A stretch of DNA of 64,000 nt, from the NCBI RefSeq assembly GCF_014191305.1, contig NZ_JACHWJ010000003.1, positions 465,390 to 529,389 on the forward strand. Direction: 5' to 3'. The notes below the pieces were generated by a model, which made no database searches, was not told the origin of the DNA, and saw nothing but the letters and a program-made list of their open reading frames with translations. The stretch is from Pseudoclavibacter helvolus. Its GTDB lineage: Bacteria > Actinomycetota > Actinomycetes > Actinomycetales > Microbacteriaceae. Each line of letters starts with the position of its first letter. Position 1 is the stretch's first letter. Shown piece by piece: positions 1 through 7,273 of this stretch. The position numbers and the translations under genes were made by a program.

Positions 1-467
1 TGCATCCCCGTCGAGTTGTGAGCTTCGCCGCCCTCAGCGTGCTCGCCGCGACATCGCTGTCGGCCTGCGCGCCACCTGAGCCAGAGCGGCTCCTCGACCA
101 TCTCGCCGTCAACGAGCTGTCGGCCACGATGGACATCGACGAGCTCCTGCCCGACGACGCCTCGGCGTTCGTGCTTGGTTGCCCGTACAGCGACGTGGAT
201 GCGCTCGCCGCGAGTTCCGGCATCGAACGTGACCGCTTCCGCATCGGCGACCGTGATCTGCCCGGCCTCAACACCGAAGGGCCGGTTGCCCTGCTGCCGA
301 TCGTGGATGGCAAGGTCCGTCCGGGCGTCCAGTACGACACGCAGGATGTCTCGATGTGCGGTACTCACAACACCGCCGTCATCGATCGCGGTTCGACACT
401 CACGTTCGCTCAGGACGGCTACGGGCAGTGGTTCGCCGTCTCCGTGCAGCCCACAGTTCAGACGTAA
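1..467 (+). CDS. Putative secreted lipoprotein, 5' end outside window
   Basis: The reading frame is open from the window edge. Bases 1-2 (TG) would complete an ATG or GTG whose first base lies just outside, giving Met-His-Pro-Arg-Arg before a hydrophobic stretch and the lipobox LSAC. The first start inside the window is GTG at 18, but that would cut off the basic N-region. The mature part is about 130 residues, with two further Cys (in LGCPYSD and SMCGTHN) that could form a disulfide. The protein is predicted to be lipid-anchored outside the membrane. I do not recognise a family and assign no function. Confidence 0.7.
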   Translation, partial: HPRRVVSFAALSVLAATSLSACAPPEPERLLDHLAVNELSATMDIDELLPDDASAFVLGCPYSDVDALAASSGIERDRFRIGDRDLPGLNTEGPVALLPIVDGKVRPGVQYDTQDVSMCGTHNTAVIDRGSTLTFAQDGYGQWFAVSVQPTVQT

Positions 468-713
468 CAAGCCGGATTCTGTTCGCGCGGCGCAGTGAGG
501 TCCCCGATCCCGCCCTCGGCGTCCGGCCAGCACGTGGTGATGAGGTGTCCTGCGTGCGCTGTTCCCGGTGATGGGTGCTGGGCTGAGGTGTGACGGCCGA
601 AGCCATGACGCTGCCCGCCGCGTCTGCAGGTGGACTGGAAACCGCCAGCCCTCGGTGTGTGCTCGCTCCGTGCGCCTACCGACTCGCTGCGCTACTCGAT
701 TCGCTACCTGTTA

Positions 714-733
714 CTCGAGGCCTAGGCCTCGAG
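714..733. terminator. Perfect 20-bp palindrome at a gene end
   Basis: CTCGAGG followed by CCTAGGCCTCGAG reads identically on both strands. It contains the TAG stop of the DIP1984-type gene (722-724). It could fold as a short hairpin acting as a terminator or 3' stabiliser, but no T-run follows. The 246 bases between 468 and 713 hold no gene that I can support. Confidence 0.4.
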
Positions 734-1186
734 AAGTTCGACCTCCCAGTTCGTGCGCTGGATGATCACGTCGAGTTCACGGAGCGCCTGCGCTACTCCG
801 TCGGCTTTGGCGCGCACGTCGCGCACCGGCAGGGCAGACATTTGACGCAGCTCGCTGCGCATCTGCCGCTGACCCCATGACCCGGCTGCCGCATCCGCTG
901 CTCGGACCAGGATGCTGTGCTGACTGCGTAGGGTCTCGCGCGCCGCGAGGAGGGCAGTGATCGTGCGCCCGTCTTCCGTGGCGGCGGTCGCGTTGGTGAT
1001 GTTGATGGAGGTCACGAGGCGCTCGAGTTGCAGGAGTCGTGTCGCGCATTCGTCGAGGAGCTCGCCCGCGTCTTCCGTGGGCTGCTCACCCTCCTGATAC
1101 GAGGCGTTCGCGACGATGCGAGCCTGCAACGACTCGACGCGCTTCTGCAGGTCGGCGCGCTCCAGGAGCGCTTCGGCGAGTTTCAT
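722..1186 (-). CDS. DIP1984 family protein (septolysin-like)
   Basis: This 154-residue protein starts MKLAEALLERADLQKRVE, the hallmark N-terminus of the DIP1984 family of small, mostly helical cytoplasmic proteins of unknown function found across actinobacteria and other bacteria. Heptad-like Leu and charged residues throughout fit an alpha-helical or coiled-coil fold. The ATG at 1186 has GATCGT six bases upstream, the leaderless pattern seen elsewhere in the window. It appears to be transcribed alone. No catalytic motif is visible. Confidence 0.85.
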   Translation of the reverse strand: MKLAEALLERADLQKRVESLQARIVANASYQEGEQPTEDAGELLDECATRLLQLERLVTSINITNATAATEDGRTITALLAARETLRSQHSILVRAADAAAGSWGQRQMRSELRQMSALPVRDVRAKADGVAQALRELDVIIQRTNWEVELLEA

Positions 1187-1231
1187 GCGTCTACGATCTC
1201 ACGGTGAGATTGCGGCCAAGCTCTGGGAAGC

Positions 1232-1774
1232 TCACTCTGCCATCAGGTAGAGCCCGGGTGATGGAACGCGCTCGACCAGCTCCACCGAAATCGGTCGGCC
1301 CGTGACTTCGCGGGGGAGCTCCAGCTCGTCGACGACCGTGTAGCCAATGGCCAAGCAATTGCCGCCGCCGCCCGGCGCTGTTCCAATGGTGATGCGCATC
1401 GCCGCGTCGCCGACGACCTCCAAGGTGAGCGGGGCAGTCCCGCACTGGAGGTCGGGGGAGCTGATCCGGATGATACGGAACGTTGTGCCGCCTTCGTCGA
1501 GGAAAACGGCGCTGTGCGGGATCCCGAGCTGCTCGCGCTAACCCTCCGCCCACAGGCTTCGAGCTTCCTCCATCTCCGCCTCAGTCGCTAAGCGCGGCGC
1601 GACGGGCTCCAGCTCGTATGTCGCCGTTACAGGGAGGCCGTCGAGAGGGGTCGGAAGCGGCAGATCCGTGGCCGCGCCGGAGGCGCATCCAGTGAGCAAC
1701 GCAAGGCACGCGAGCGTTACGCTGGCCGCTCTCGCGAGCGTCGTTTCCCGTACTTTCCGCGAAGGAATGGCCAT
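1232..1774 (-). pseudogene. Lipoprotein gene interrupted by an in-frame TAG
   Basis: ATG at 1774 begins MAIPSRKVRETTLARAAS, followed by a hydrophobic core and lipobox LLTGC. The frame runs about 78 codons to TAG at 1538-1540, then continues open in the same frame for 101 codons (REQLGIPHSAVFLDEGG... to ...LYLMAE) before TGA at 1232-1234. The two halves have matching composition and together make a plausible 180-residue lipoprotein. This is most simply one gene with a nonsense mutation or a sequencing error. Reinitiation at TTG 1423 is possible but would lack a signal peptide. The family is not recognised. Confidence 0.65.
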
Positions 1775-1856
1775 GGCATCAATGTCTTGGTCGTGCGCCG
1801 AGGAGGGAAGCACTGTCAACAGCCGTTGCCGGACCTCAGGTCGCTACCCTGACCTC

Positions 1857-2930
1857 ATGTCCTGGATTCACGCAGCCGCCTTCTCGGCGGAGCCCCTCTA
1901 CTTGAACACCGCGTCGATGGGCCTCCCGCTGAGGGCGACTTCGGATGCGCTCACCCGCGAGCTCGCCGGGTGGAGCGCGGGGCGACGGCAGGCGAACGAC
2001 TACGACGGAACCGTCAGCAGGTCGCGCGAACTGTACGCGGAGCTGGTGCACGTACCGGCCTCGTGGGTCGCGATCGGCAACCAGGTCTCGCCGCTCGTCG
2101 GGCTGATTGCCGCATCCGTGCCCGACGGCGCCGAGGTGCTGTTCGCCGCGAACGACTTCACTAGCGTCAGCTTCCCGTTCGCGGCACACGCCGACCGCGG
2201 CTTGCGCCTGCGCGAGGTGCCCGTGCATCGCATCGCCGATGAGATCGGCCCCGACACGGCCTGGGTTGTGGTGTCGGCGGTGCAGTCCGCGACCGGCGCC
2301 GTCGCCGACCTCGACGCCATCGAAGCGGGCGCGAAGAAGCACGGAGCGCGCACCCTCATCGATCTCACCCAGGCGGCGGGATGGCTGGACATCGACGCGA
2401 GCCGCTTCGACGCGACCGTGTGCGCCGCCTACAAGTGGCTCCTGAGCCCGCGCGGAACCGCGTTCCTGACGCTCAATCCTGAGCTGCACGAGAGCATCCG
2501 CCCCCTCGCCGCGAACTGGTACGCGGGGGAGGATCCGTGGACAAGCATCTACGGGCTGCCGCTCAGGCTTGCAGCGGATGCGCGTCGCTTCGACGTCTCG
2601 CCCGCCTGGCACGCGTGGGTTGGCACTGAGGCGTCGCTCCAGTTTCTGCTCGGCGTCGGAGCCCCGGAGCTGGAGGCGCACGCCCTCGAGGTGAGCGCCG
2701 CGTTCGCTTCCGCCGCCGGCCTCCCGGATGCACGTTCCGCGATCCTCGCGCTCACCCCCGTCGAGGGCGCCGCGGAGGAGATCAGGGACACGCTCGCGCG
2801 CCTCGACGTCATGGCCGCGAACCGCGCGGGTAACTTGCGGCTGTCCTTCCACGTGCACAACACCGCCGAGGAGGTCGCGCCGCTCGGCGAGGCCCTGCGA
2901 GGACTCGTGCACATCGCCTCGGGGCGCTGA
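1857..2930 (+). CDS. PLP-dependent aminotransferase class V family protein
   Basis: This 357-residue fold-type I PLP enzyme resembles the cysteine desulfurase/kynureninase-like class V group. The Schiff-base lysine is in CAAYKWLLSPRG (about residue 193), and the PLP-contacting Asp is in LIDLTQAAG (about 169). It lacks the long Cys-containing active loop of true IscS, so the substrate is uncertain. Start chosen at ATG 1857: TACCCT lies six bases upstream, suggesting a leaderless message. An open frame continues upstream into the antisense of the broken lipoprotein gene but has no homology. Divergent from that gene. Confidence 0.85.
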   Translation: MSWIHAAAFSAEPLYLNTASMGLPLRATSDALTRELAGWSAGRRQANDYDGTVSRSRELYAELVHVPASWVAIGNQVSPLVGLIAASVPDGAEVLFAANDFTSVSFPFAAHADRGLRLREVPVHRIADEIGPDTAWVVVSAVQSATGAVADLDAIEAGAKKHGARTLIDLTQAAGWLDIDASRFDATVCAAYKWLLSPRGTAFLTLNPELHESIRPLAANWYAGEDPWTSIYGLPLRLAADARRFDVSPAWHAWVGTEASLQFLLGVGAPELEAHALEVSAAFASAAGLPDARSAILALTPVEGAAEEIRDTLARLDVMAANRAGNLRLSFHVHNTAEEVAPLGEALRGLVHIASGR

Positions 2931-2962
2931 CGCGGCCCCACCGACGCAATTAGACTCCGGCC

Positions 2963-4633
2963 GTGCGCGGTAAGAACTTCTTCGACAACCTGGCCAGGAA
3001 GGTCGGCGGCAAAACCCCGTCGACAACCGTGGGGCGCCGCGCGCAGCGTGCCCTCATGGCCGAGCGCAGCATCCGCGAAGTGCTCGAGCTGGCCGTGCGG
3101 CTCGGCGAGACGATGCTTGCCCTCGGCGCATCCGCGACCGATGTCACCGACGCGATCCGCCGCACCACGAAGGCCTTCGGCGTCGACTGCCAGATCGACC
3201 TCACGTTCACGTCGATCCTCGTCGTGCACGACGGCGCCAACGACGGTGCGGGCATCAGCCTGCTGCGCGTCGTCAACAGTCGGCTGCCCGACTACGACCG
3301 CCTGACTCGCGTCATGGAGCTGTCGCGCGAGATCGCCGCCGACCCGAACGACATCGACGTCGCCGAGACGATGGACGACCCGGCCAAGCTCGAGGAAGCG
3401 CTCAACCAGCTCGAGTCGTTCCACCAGCGCCTCGACGAGATCCTCGTCGCACCGCAGCGCTTCCGCCGTTCGATAGTCACGCTCTGGCTCGCCCTCATGG
3501 CGGGCGGGGTCGGCTTCCTGCTCGGCGGCGGCCCGCTCGTCTGCCTCCTGTCCGCCGCGACGACGGTCGTTGTCGACCTCGTGCTGCGGGCCCTCGGCCG
3601 CTGGGGGCTGCCCGCGTTCTTCCTCCAGATCGCCGGCGCCGCCATCGCGACGGGCGTCGCGGTCGGGCTCCTCGCGGCCCTTCCCGTGCTGCCCGACGAG
3701 TTCGCGGCCCTCCCGCCGGCGCTTGTCGTCGCATCCGGTCTTGTTGTGCTGCTCGCCGGAATGTCGTTCGTGGGCGCGGCCGACGACGCCATCAACGGCT
3801 TCCCGATCACCGCCATGGGCAGGCTCCTCGAGGTGGTGTTGCTCACCCTTGGCCTCATCGTGGGCATCGCGATTGTGCTCGACGTGGCCCGTGGGCTCGG
3901 CGTCGACTTGCGTCTCGTTGAGCGGTCCGTGCAGCCGTGGCCGTCGGCCGTGCAGGTCTTCGGAGCCGCCATCGCGGCCGCCGCGTGGGCGCTCGCCTCC
4001 TACGCGACGATGCGCACCGCATTTGTCGTCATGATCTTCGGCGGCATCGCCTACCTCGTCTACGACGTGCTGGTCACCGCCGGAACCGAGCCGCTCGTCG
4101 CGACCGCCGTGCCGGCCCTGATCGTCGGCCTCCTCGCCGAGTCGCTCTCTCGCAAGCTGCACATCCCGGCCACCATCACCGCCGTCTGCGGCACCGTGCC
4201 CCTCCTGCCCGGCCTCGCCATCTACCAGGGGATGCTCGACATCACCTCGAGCGAATCCTCCGACGACGGCGTGCTGCGGCTCGTGCAGGCTGGCTCCATC
4301 GGCATCGGAATCGCGGGCGGCGTGACACTCGGCCGCTTCCTCGCCCGCCAGTTCAGGCGGCGTCGGCGCCGCCGCAACACGACGCCGGAGCCGATGGTCA
4401 TGTCGAAGCGCCAGTTCCGCGGCACCGCGACCGCCGGCCCGGAAACGCGCGCGCTCTTTGTTATCCCAGACGAGGTCGCAGTCGGGCTCGAGACCGGGAT
4501 GCTTCGCATCGTCTCGGTGGACGAGGTTGTGGATGCGGCAGGCGGCTCGGCAGGAACGGACGTCAAGCCGGCACCGCCGACCAACCCCAACGTCGCCCTC
4601 AAACGCGGCGACCTGAACGCCCCCGGGGAATGA
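2963..4633 (+). CDS. thrE: Threonine/serine exporter, ThrE family (single chain)
   Basis: This 556-residue protein has the ThrE layout. A soluble N-terminal domain of about 175 residues contains the conserved GASATDVTDAIRRT stretch. Two sets of about five membrane segments follow (DUF1212-type, then the ThrE_2-type half with GTVPLLPGLAIYQGM), then a basic Arg-rich patch and a soluble tail. The family exports threonine and serine using the proton gradient in corynebacteria. GTG 2963 is preceded by TAGACT with a six-base gap, so the message is probably leaderless. It starts 32 bases after the aminotransferase gene but seems to have its own promoter. Confidence 0.9.
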   Translation: MRGKNFFDNLARKVGGKTPSTTVGRRAQRALMAERSIREVLELAVRLGETMLALGASATDVTDAIRRTTKAFGVDCQIDLTFTSILVVHDGANDGAGISLLRVVNSRLPDYDRLTRVMELSREIAADPNDIDVAETMDDPAKLEEALNQLESFHQRLDEILVAPQRFRRSIVTLWLALMAGGVGFLLGGGPLVCLLSAATTVVVDLVLRALGRWGLPAFFLQIAGAAIATGVAVGLLAALPVLPDEFAALPPALVVASGLVVLLAGMSFVGAADDAINGFPITAMGRLLEVVLLTLGLIVGIAIVLDVARGLGVDLRLVERSVQPWPSAVQVFGAAIAAAAWALASYATMRTAFVVMIFGGIAYLVYDVLVTAGTEPLVATAVPALIVGLLAESLSRKLHIPATITAVCGTVPLLPGLAIYQGMLDITSSESSDDGVLRLVQAGSIGIGIAGGVTLGRFLARQFRRRRRRRNTTPEPMVMSKRQFRGTATAGPETRALFVIPDEVAVGLETGMLRIVSVDEVVDAAGGSAGTDVKPAPPTNPNVALKRGDLNAPGE

Positions 4634-4666
4634 ATGTCGGAGGGGAGGCATAGAGTCTCCTCGGTC

Positions 4667-4696
4667 CCGCCTCGCTCTGTAAACCAGAGCGGGCGG
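4667..4696 (+). terminator. Stem-loop between thrE and adh
   Basis: CCGCCTCGCTCTG pairs with CAGAGCGGGCGG (one bulged base) around the loop TAAAC. It lies 33 bases after the thrE stop. No clear T-run follows, so termination efficiency is uncertain. Confidence 0.45.
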
Positions 4697-4731
4697 TCAG
4701 TGACCTCCACGAACATCCCGAAGGAGCATGA

Positions 4732-5772
4732 ATGACGACCGCAAAGGCGTACGCCGCCCCCTCAGCCACCGAGCCGCTCGAGCCCACCACCATCGAGCGC
4801 CGCGCCGTCGGCCCCAACGATGTGCTCATCGACATTGCCTACTCGGGCATCTGCCACTCCGACATCCACACGGTGCGTGGCGAGTGGGGCCGGGTTCCGT
4901 ACCCGCTCGCTCCCGGGCACGAGATCGTCGGGACGGTCGCCGAGGTTGGCGGCGACGTCACGAAGCACAAGGTCGGCGACCGCGTCGGCGTCGGCTGCAT
5001 GGTCAACTCGTGCCGCGAGTGCGACAACTGCAAGGCAGGCTCCGAGCAGTACTGCACCAACGGCAACGTCATGACGTACGGCGGCAAGGATCGCGACGGC
5101 AGCATCACGCAGGGCGGCTACGCGACGAACGTCGTCGTCGACGCCGACTTCGTGCTCAGCGTGCCGGAGAGCATCCCGTACGAGAAGGCGGCCCCGCTGC
5201 TCTGCGCCGGTGTCACCACCTACTCGCCGCTCGCCCACTGGCAGGCGGGCCCAGGCAAGAAGGTCGCCGTCGTCGGTATGGGCGGCCTCGGCCACATGGC
5301 CGTCAAGATCGCCGTCGCCATGGGTGCAGAGGTCACCGTGCTCTCGCAGACCCTCAGCAAGCAGGAAGACGGGCTCCGCTTCGGCGCGAAGCACTACTAC
5401 GCGACGAGCGACGAGGCCACGTTCTCCGAACTCCGGAACACGTTCGACCTCATCATCAACACGGTCAGCGCGAACCTCGAGATCGACCAGTACCTCAACC
5501 TGCTGACGCTCGACGGCACCATGGTCTACGTCGGCGCACCCGCCGAGCCCATCCCCGTACGCGCCTTCACGCTGTTCAACAATCGCCGCTCGTTCGCGGG
5601 GTCGACCATCGGCAGCATCCGCGAGACGCAGGAGATGCTCGACTTCTGCGCCGCGCACAACATCGCGCCCGAGGTCGAGCTCATCGAAGCCGCCCAGATC
5701 AACGACGCCTACGAGCGTGTCCTCAAGTCGGACGTGCGCTACCGCTTCGTGATCGACGCCGCGACGTTCTAA
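4732..5772 (+). CDS. Zinc-dependent NAD(P) alcohol dehydrogenase (cinnamyl-alcohol/YahK type)
   Basis: This 346-residue medium-chain dehydrogenase has all ligands in place. The catalytic zinc site is Cys41, His63 and Glu64 ([17 protein letters not shown]). The structural zinc Cys cluster is at about 94, 97, 100 and 108 ([12 protein letters not shown]...YC). A Rossmann motif ([12 protein letters not shown]) binds the cofactor, and these CAD/YahK enzymes usually prefer NADPH. They reduce a range of aldehydes to alcohols. ATG 4732 follows AAGGAG seven bases upstream. Apparently monocistronic; it converges on the oxidoreductase gene ending at 5931. Confidence 0.92.
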   Translation: MTTAKAYAAPSATEPLEPTTIERRAVGPNDVLIDIAYSGICHSDIHTVRGEWGRVPYPLAPGHEIVGTVAEVGGDVTKHKVGDRVGVGCMVNSCRECDNCKAGSEQYCTNGNVMTYGGKDRDGSITQGGYATNVVVDADFVLSVPESIPYEKAAPLLCAGVTTYSPLAHWQAGPGKKVAVVGMGGLGHMAVKIAVAMGAEVTVLSQTLSKQEDGLRFGAKHYYATSDEATFSELRNTFDLIINTVSANLEIDQYLNLLTLDGTMVYVGAPAEPIPVRAFTLFNNRRSFAGSTIGSIRETQEMLDFCAAHNIAPEVELIEAAQINDAYERVLKSDVRYRFVIDAATF

Positions 5773-5831
5773 CGGGAGAGACGGCCCCGAGCGAGAGGCC
5801 CGGTTCAGCCGAGCGACCTCTCCGAATCACG

Positions 5832-5901
5832 GTTTCGGGATGGGTTCCACGCACGCGGATGGGTTGCAACCCATCCCGAAGCGTGGAACCCATCCCGAAA
5901 C
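5832..5901. repeat. Nested palindromic repeat, copy 1 (P type)
   Basis: The outer arms GTTTCGGGATGGGTTCCACGC (5832-5852, shown with its complement at 5881-5901) pair perfectly over 21 bases. An inner palindrome GATGGGTTGCAACCCATC (5858-5875) can form its own stem. It sits between two converging gene ends and could act as a two-way terminator. A diverged second copy lies at 42280-42349. Confidence 0.85.
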
Positions 5902-5930
5902 TCGCGGGCGGGCGGCAGGCGGATGCGCGG

Positions 5931-7112
5931 TTACGCGCGGGCGGGGACGTCGTGCCAGCGGCCGTCCTCGATCGACGCCTCGGCGGCCTCCACGATCTGT
6001 GCGGCGACGAGCCCGTCGGCGACCGATGGCGCGACCTGCACGCCGGTGACGACGCTCTCCAGGAAGCGGGCGGCCTCGATGGTCTTGAGGTCGTCGAAGC
6101 CCATGCCGGTGCCGCCGCCTGGCTGGAAGCGGTGGAACTCGCCGTGGCCGGGGGACATGTAGACGGTCGTATAGCCGTACGGGCTCGACGAGTCGAGGCA
6201 GACCTCGAGCTCGTTGAGTCGCTGAAAGTCCCAGCGCATGGAGCCCTTTGTGCCGTACACCTCGAGGGCATACTCGGCGCGGGGGCCGCGCATGATGCGG
6301 CTCGAGTCCATGATCCCGATGGCGCCGTTGTCGAAGCGCATGAGGAGGGCCGCGTAGTCCTCGTTCTCGACAGGCTTCAGCTCGCCCGTTCCCGGGGCCG
6401 AGCGGTCGACGATACCGGTGCCGGGGGCGGGGCGCTCGGTGATGTAGGTCTCCGCCGTGGCCGAGACGCTGCCGATACGGCCCACGACGTGCTGCGCGAG
6501 GTCGAGGCCGTGCGAGAGCAGGTCGCCGAGGACGCCAGAGCCGGCTCGCTCGCGCTCGAAGCGCCAGGTGAGCGGGGCGAGCGCGTCCGACGAGTAGTCC
6601 GCGAGCAGCGCGCCGCGCACGTTCGTGACGCGTCCGATCGCGCCCTCTTCGATGAGCTGCTTCATGTAGGCGATCGCCGGTGCGTTGCGGTAGTTGAAGC
6701 CGACGGCCGTGATGCTGCCGGCAGCATCCACTGCGGATGCGATGCGCCGCGAGTCCGACGCGTAGCGTCCCATGGGCTTCTCGATCCAGAACGGCTTGCC
6801 GGCCTCGGCGGCCGCGATCGCCATCTCCGCGTGCAGGAAGTTGGGCGAGCAGATCGAGACGACGTCGACCTCGGGGTCGCTGAGTACTTCGTGGTAGTCG
6901 GCGACGGTGCGCTCGAAGCCGAGGCGCTCCTCTGCCTGGGCGCGCGCCTCGGGCATCGGGTCGGCGGCGACGACGAGCCGGGTCTTGATGCCGAGCTCGG
7001 GGAAGTGGTCGGGCACGGCGCGGTAGGCGCGCGAGTGGAGGCGGCCCATCCAGCCGACGCTGATGAGGCCGACGCCGATCGTGCGCGTGCTTGGGGTGGT
7101 CTGGTCGGTCAT
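5931..7112 (-). CDS. Gfo/Idh/MocA family oxidoreductase
   Basis: This 393-residue NAD(P)-dependent oxidoreductase has an N-terminal Rossmann domain (VGLISVGWMGRLHSRAY), the signature Glu-Lys-Pro loop (FWIEKPMGRY) and a C-terminal alpha/beta dimerisation domain. Family members oxidise or reduce sugars, inositols or related polyols. A catalytic His may lie in SHGLDLAQHVVG. The substrate cannot be told from the sequence. Start set at ATG 7112, which follows AAAGGAG at good spacing; the open frame extends 20 codons further upstream without support. Confidence 0.9.
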   Translation of the reverse strand: MTDQTTPSTRTIGVGLISVGWMGRLHSRAYRAVPDHFPELGIKTRLVVAADPMPEARAQAEERLGFERTVADYHEVLSDPEVDVVSICSPNFLHAEMAIAAAEAGKPFWIEKPMGRYASDSRRIASAVDAAGSITAVGFNYRNAPAIAYMKQLIEEGAIGRVTNVRGALLADYSSDALAPLTWRFERERAGSGVLGDLLSHGLDLAQHVVGRIGSVSATAETYITERPAPGTGIVDRSAPGTGELKPVENEDYAALLMRFDNGAIGIMDSSRIMRGPRAEYALEVYGTKGSMRWDFQRLNELEVCLDSSSPYGYTTVYMSPGHGEFHRFQPGGGTGMGFDDLKTIEAARFLESVVTGVQVAPSVADGLVAAQIVEAAEASIEDGRWHDVPARA

Positions 7113-7273
7113 GGGAACTCCTTTGTCCAGGATGGGCTCTATCCAGGCTGTAGCTGTCATATGTTCGGACAACGAGACATTTCTACGCGGTTTCGGGCCG
7201 TCGTAGCTTTGCGTAACCTTGCGTTACCTGAAGCGCTCAGCTTGGCCGTCGCCGAGGGTGTCATGCTGTCCTG

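Noticed and set aside
468..490. Possible 3' end of RNase P RNA on the minus strand (complement of AAGCCGGATTCTGT)
   Set aside because: The 14-base word resembles the conserved 3' end of rnpB, but no GAGGAAAGTCCGGGC-type block or other conserved region occurs in the 250 bases available, and a lipoprotein gene follows directly.
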